DNA from: Actinomycetota bacterium
Lineage (GTDB): Bacteria > Actinomycetota > Thermoleophilia > Gaiellales > Gaiellaceae
Length of the DNA: 8,050 nucleotides
Assembly: GCA_016870235.1 (NCBI GenBank)
Contig: VGCB01000103.1
Span: 1-8,050, forward strand
Reading direction: 5' to 3'
Below are positions 5,375 through 8,050 of the stretch, piece by piece (within the stretch, counting starts at the first letter, position 1; each line of letters starts with the position of its first letter). A program made the position numbers and the translations under genes. The notes under the pieces were generated by a model. It was given only the letters and a program-made list of their open reading frames with translations, was not told the DNA's origin and did no database searches.

Positions 5375-5506
5375 ATGGGAAGACGCGAGCGACCGCCGGC
5401 GGCGGGAGCACCGAAGGCCTCCGGGAAGCGGAGGCCTTGCTGTTTCCGGGGCTCGTCCAAGGCAGATAGCCGCCAGGCGCTCGACCGAAGGAGTCCACCC
5501 CCGTGA
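5375..5506 (+). CDS. Candidate leader peptide with Cys-Cys, 43 codons
   Basis: An ATG at 5375 follows a purine-rich GGAAGGGAAG that could serve as a ribosome binding site. The frame runs 43 codons and its TGA (5504-5506) overlaps the GTG of the sulfite reductase (GTGA). Codons 22-23 are TGC TGT (Cys-Cys), lying at 5438-5443, directly at the 3' foot of the terminator-like hairpin. Cysteine-rich leader peptides are known before sulfur genes in some actinobacteria. Against it, GC at third positions is only about 71% (30 of 42), lower than in the surrounding genes, and the rest of the peptide is unremarkable. Treat it as a possibility, not a confirmed gene. Confidence 0.25.
   Translation: MGRRERPPAAGAPKASGKRRPCCFRGSSKADSRQALDRRSPPP
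5414..5445 (+). terminator. Hairpin of terminator type, probable riboswitch expression platform
   Basis: AAGGCCTCC (5414-5422) pairs perfectly with GGAGGCCTT (5430-5438) around a 7-nt loop, and the stem is followed by GCTGTTT. The 9-bp GC-rich stem 70 nt after the aptamer fits an intrinsic terminator used when SAM is bound, although the U-tract is poor. I could not find a clear antiterminator pairing that links it to the P1 3' strand. An independent helix is possible between 5344-5351 and 5398-5405. Confidence 0.65.
5487..5493 (+). promoter_or_regulatory. Ribosome binding site fixing the GTG start of sulfite reductase
   Basis: GAAGGAG lies 9 nt before the GTG at 5503. Other frames covering this region begin further upstream without such a site, so this decides the start. 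Confidence 0.75.
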
Positions 5507-7173
5507 CGACCGGCACGGCTCGCGAACGACCCCCCAAGCCGCCCCCGACCGAGGAGCTCGTCCTCAAGCGGAACCCGGTCGAGCGGCTCAAGCGCGAGAA
5601 GAGCCCGCTCGGCATCCTCGGCGAGCTGCCGCAGCTGATCGCGACGGGGTATGCGGACATCCCCGAGGAGGACATCGTCCGCCTCAAGTGGTGGGGCCTC
5701 TACCACGACAAGCCGAAGGTCGGGACGTTCATGCTCCGGATCAAGCTCAACGCCGGGCGCGTGACGCCGGCGCAGCTCCGAGAGATCGGCGAGATCTCGA
5801 ACGCGCACGGCAAGGGCGCCGGCGAGCTGACGACACGGCAGACGATCCAGCTCCACTACCTCGACCTGCCGTCGCTGCCCGACGTCTTCGACCGGGTCGC
5901 GGCCGCGGGGCTGACGACCGCGGGCGCCTGCGGCGACGCCGTCCGCAACACGACCGGCTGCCCGCTCGCCGGCGTCGCGCACGACGAGCTCTTCGACGTC
6001 TCTCCCCTCCTCGACGAGGTCGCCACGTTCTTCTACGGCAACCCAGACTACTCCGACCTGCCGCGCAAGCACAAGATCTCCATCTCCGCCTGCGCGCACC
6101 GCTGCAACGCGCCAGAGATCAACTGCATCTCGCTCGTCGGCGCCCTCCGCGACGGCGAGCCCGGGTTCGGCGTCCTCGTCGGCGGCGGGCTCTCGTCGGT
6201 GCCGCGGATCGCCCGCGAGCTCGGCGTGTGGGTGCCGTACGCCGAGGCGCTCGAGGTGCTCCGCGCGATCCTCGACGCCTGGAAGGAAGACCTCCGCTAC
6301 CGCGTCTCGCGCGTGAAGGCCCGGCTCAAGTTCATGGTCGACGACCTCGGGCCCGAGGGCATGCGCGCCGAGGTCGAGCGCCGGCTCGGCCGTGCGCTCG
6401 CCGATTTCACGCTGCCACCGCACCCCGGCAGCGACACGACCCACCTCGGGCTCACGCCGGAGAAGCGCGACGGGCACTCGTCGATCGGGATCCCGGTCAA
6501 CGTCGGGCTCGTCTCCGGCGACCAGATGATCGCAGTCGCGAACCTCGCCGAGGAGGTCGGCGGCGACGTCCGCGTGACGCGGCACCAGAACCTGATCCTC
6601 ACCGGCGTCCCGAACGCGCGGATCGAGCAGACCGAGGCGGCGATCGAGGCGATCGGCTTCCCGCTCGACCTCAACCCCGTCCGCGGCGGCGCCATCGCCT
6701 GCACCGGCGAGCCGCACTGCAACTTCTCCGTCACCGAGACGAAGACGCGGCTCGACGCCCTGCTCGACCATCTCGAGACGCGCTTCGGCAACGCGATCGC
6801 CGAACTGCGGCTCAACCTCGACGGCTGCCCGCACGCCTGCGGCCAGCACTGGGTCGGCGATCTCGGCTTCCAGGGCTCGACCGCGCGCGACGAGGCCGGC
6901 ACACGGCACCAGGCATACGAGATCTACGTGCGCGGCAGCATGGGCGCCGTCGCCGCGATCGGCCGGCCCGTCTTCCGCCGCGTCCCGACCTACGAGCTCG
7001 ACCGCACCGTCGCAGGCCTCGTCGCCGGCTGGCTCGACGGGCGCCGCGACGGCGAGCCGTTCGCCGCCTTCGCCACCCGCCTCTCCGACGCGGAGCTCGG
7101 CGTCCTCGCCGGCAGGCCCCCTTCGACCTCCTCCCGCAGGACCGACGACACCGACGACGACCAAGGAGCGTGA
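5503..7173 (+). CDS. sir: Ferredoxin-type assimilatory sulfite reductase (siroheme, 4Fe-4S)
   Basis: A 556-residue cytoplasmic enzyme expected to reduce sulfite to sulfide with six electrons. It has two ferredoxin-like/siroheme half-domain repeats. The first half holds KWWGLYHDKPKVGTFMLRIK (62-81), TTRQTIQLHY and the LPRKHKISIS block (186-195). The second half holds the 4Fe-4S ligands in CTGEPHC (C400, C406) and GCPHAC (C442, C446), the canonical Cx5C...Cx3C arrangement. Y67 and C143 match the Tyr-Cys pair that is covalently linked in M. tuberculosis NirA (Tyr69-Cys161, from memory). No flavoprotein partner is encoded here, so ferredoxin is the likely donor. Sequence alone does not fully exclude nitrite reductase, but the upstream SAM riboswitch and cysH directly downstream favour sulfite. 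The start is GTG 5503 with a good ribosome binding site. The last 20 residues are a polar, Asp-rich tail outside the fold. The cysH start follows after 1 bp. Confidence 0.92.
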   Translation: MTTGTARERPPKPPPTEELVLKRNPVERLKREKSPLGILGELPQLIATGYADIPEEDIVRLKWWGLYHDKPKVGTFMLRIKLNAGRVTPAQLREIGEISNAHGKGAGELTTRQTIQLHYLDLPSLPDVFDRVAAAGLTTAGACGDAVRNTTGCPLAGVAHDELFDVSPLLDEVATFFYGNPDYSDLPRKHKISISACAHRCNAPEINCISLVGALRDGEPGFGVLVGGGLSSVPRIARELGVWVPYAEALEVLRAILDAWKEDLRYRVSRVKARLKFMVDDLGPEGMRAEVERRLGRALADFTLPPHPGSDTTHLGLTPEKRDGHSSIGIPVNVGLVSGDQMIAVANLAEEVGGDVRVTRHQNLILTGVPNARIEQTEAAIEAIGFPLDLNPVRGGAIACTGEPHCNFSVTETKTRLDALLDHLETRFGNAIAELRLNLDGCPHACGQHWVGDLGFQGSTARDEAGTRHQAYEIYVRGSMGAVAAIGRPVFRRVPTYELDRTVAGLVAGWLDGRRDGEPFAAFATRLSDAELGVLAGRPPSTSSRRTDDTDDDQGA

Positions 7174-7174
7174 G

Positions 7175-7963
7175 ATGAGCACTGTTGATCTCCTCGACGA
7201 CTACGAGGCCGGCGAGCTGTCCGTCGAGTTCGAGGGCCAGGAGCCCTGGGACGTGCTCGAGTGGGCGATCGAGCGGTTCGGCGACCGGCTCGCGCTCTCG
7301 ACCGCGTTCCAGGACGGCGACGTCGCGCTGATCGACATGGCGTACGCAATCGACCCGTCCGTCCGCGTGTTCTCGATCGACACCGGCCGCCTGCCGCAGG
7401 AGACCCACGACCTGATCGAGCAGCTCCGAGACCGCTACCCCGGCCTCAACCTCGAGCTCTACTCGCCCGAGGCGCTCCAGGTCGAGCGGCTCGTCAGGCG
7501 GCACGGCCCGAACGGGTTCCGCCGGTCGGTCGAGAACCGGCTCCTTTGCTGCAACGTCCGCAAGGTGCAGCCGCTCAACCGGGCGCTGGAAGGGCTCGAC
7601 GCCTGGGTGACCGGGCTGCGCCGCGACCAGTGGGCGTCGCGCTCCGACATCCGCAAGGTCGAGATCGACCACGACCACGACGCGATCGTCAAGCTCAACC
7701 CGCTCGCCGAGTGGACCGAGGAGGAGGTCTGGGACTACCTCCGCGACAACGACGTGCCGACGCACGGGCTCTACGCGAAGGGGTACAGCTCGATCGGCTG
7801 CGCGCCCTGCACCCGGCCCGTGGCCAAGGGCGAGCCGGTGCGGGCCGGCCGCTGGTGGTGGGAGACGGACGCGCCGAAGGAGTGCGGCATGCACTGCGCG
7901 ATCGAGACCGGCGGCTTCGAGCACGAGCTCCACGCGATCCTCGGGGCCAAGGCGCACGGATGA
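7175..7963 (+). CDS. cysH: Assimilatory APS reductase, 4Fe-4S type (CysH)
   Basis: A 262-residue thiol-dependent enzyme that reduces adenylylsulfate to sulfite and AMP. The nucleotide-binding segment STAFQDGDV (42-50) and the SIDTGRLPQET block (67-77) are typical of the PAPS-reductase fold. The cluster cysteines are C125-C126 (LLCCNVRK) and C209/C212 (GCAPCTRP). This CC...CxxC set marks the iron-sulfur class that prefers APS over PAPS. GLRRDQ (147-152) is the conserved substrate loop, and C237 in KECGMH is the catalytic cysteine that forms the S-sulfo intermediate. All key residues are present and the length is normal. The ATG at 7175 is 1 bp past the sulfite reductase stop, with AAGGAG (7163-7168) 6 nt upstream. 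Its product is the substrate of the gene before it. The next gene starts inside its stop codon. The operon should be SAM-repressed through the leader riboswitch. Confidence 0.95.
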   Translation: MSTVDLLDDYEAGELSVEFEGQEPWDVLEWAIERFGDRLALSTAFQDGDVALIDMAYAIDPSVRVFSIDTGRLPQETHDLIEQLRDRYPGLNLELYSPEALQVERLVRRHGPNGFRRSVENRLLCCNVRKVQPLNRALEGLDAWVTGLRRDQWASRSDIRKVEIDHDHDAIVKLNPLAEWTEEEVWDYLRDNDVPTHGLYAKGYSSIGCAPCTRPVAKGEPVRAGRWWWETDAPKECGMHCAIETGGFEHELHAILGAKAHG

Positions 7964-8050
7964 GCTCGAGCTCGACCGTGGCGGCGCTCGCGCTTCGAGG
8001 GGAGGAGCAAGAGGTCGCGCTGGCCGAGGCCCGGGCCGTGCGAGCCGTCA
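7960..8050 (+). CDS. Start of a further operon gene, partial (right edge)
   Basis: ATG 7960 overlaps the cysH TGA (ATGA, 4 bp) and is followed by 30 open codons to the window end. They begin MSSSSTVAALALRGEEQEV and continue as an Ala/Glu-rich helix. The overlap and the G/C-rich third positions support a real, translationally coupled gene. Too little is visible to identify it. In this context ATP sulfurylase, a siroheme biosynthesis enzyme or a sulfate transporter component would make sense, but the residues shown do not point to any of them. Confidence 0.55.
   Translation, partial: MSSSSTVAALALRGEEQEVALAEARAVRAV

Noticed and set aside
5316..7182. Open frames of about 620 codons overlapping the sulfite reductase, one on each strand
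   Set aside because: The plus frame is dominated by Arg/Pro/Ala and the minus frame by Arg/Glu/Val/Ala low-complexity runs. They lie over a gene with complete siroheme and iron-sulfur motifs, so they are compositional shadows.

Overview
The window is about 70% GC or higher, with strong G/C third-position bias, frequent GTG starts and 4-bp start/stop overlaps. It looks like a high-GC actinobacterium-type genome; a Thermoleophilia-like lineage would fit, but that is an inference from composition and protein style only. The long antisense reading frames are by-products of this composition. I find nine protein-coding genes, two of them cut by the window edges.

Left part (1-3240, all minus strand): a two-component system, with an OmpR/PhoB-family response regulator (2517-3200) followed 2 bp later by its sensor histidine kinase (1126-2514). 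Next come two small unrecognised membrane proteins (624-1061, and one starting at 627 and running off the left edge). Two short control regions share a motif. Heptamers of the type CTCTCAT/C recur every 11 bp, two copies upstream of the regulator and four copies between the kinase and the first membrane gene. In both places the nearest heptamer is the same distance from the start codon. The simplest reading is that the regulator controls its own gene and the membrane genes.

Middle (3241-5160, minus strand): a near-perfect 31-bp palindrome lies in the intergenic gap at 3397-3427. Upstream of it in transcription order are an unrecognised 175-aa soluble protein gene (3473-4000) and a class I PLP-dependent aminotransferase (3997-5160), whose stop and start codons overlap by 4 bp.

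Right part (5161-8050): a compact divergent promoter region fires the aminotransferase leftward and a sulfur-assimilation operon rightward. The rightward leader holds a SAM-I (S-box) riboswitch and then a hairpin with the shape of an intrinsic terminator. The operon is a ferredoxin-type sulfite reductase (5503-7173), a 4Fe-4S APS reductase, cysH (7175-7963), and the first 30 codons of a further gene (7960-8050). CysH makes sulfite and the siroheme enzyme reduces it to sulfide for cysteine and methionine. The riboswitch should shut the operon down when SAM is plentiful.

The most notable points are the 11-bp repeat regulon, the apparently leaderless promoters at three minus-strand genes, and the layered leader of the sulfur operon, which may also encode a short Cys-Cys peptide.
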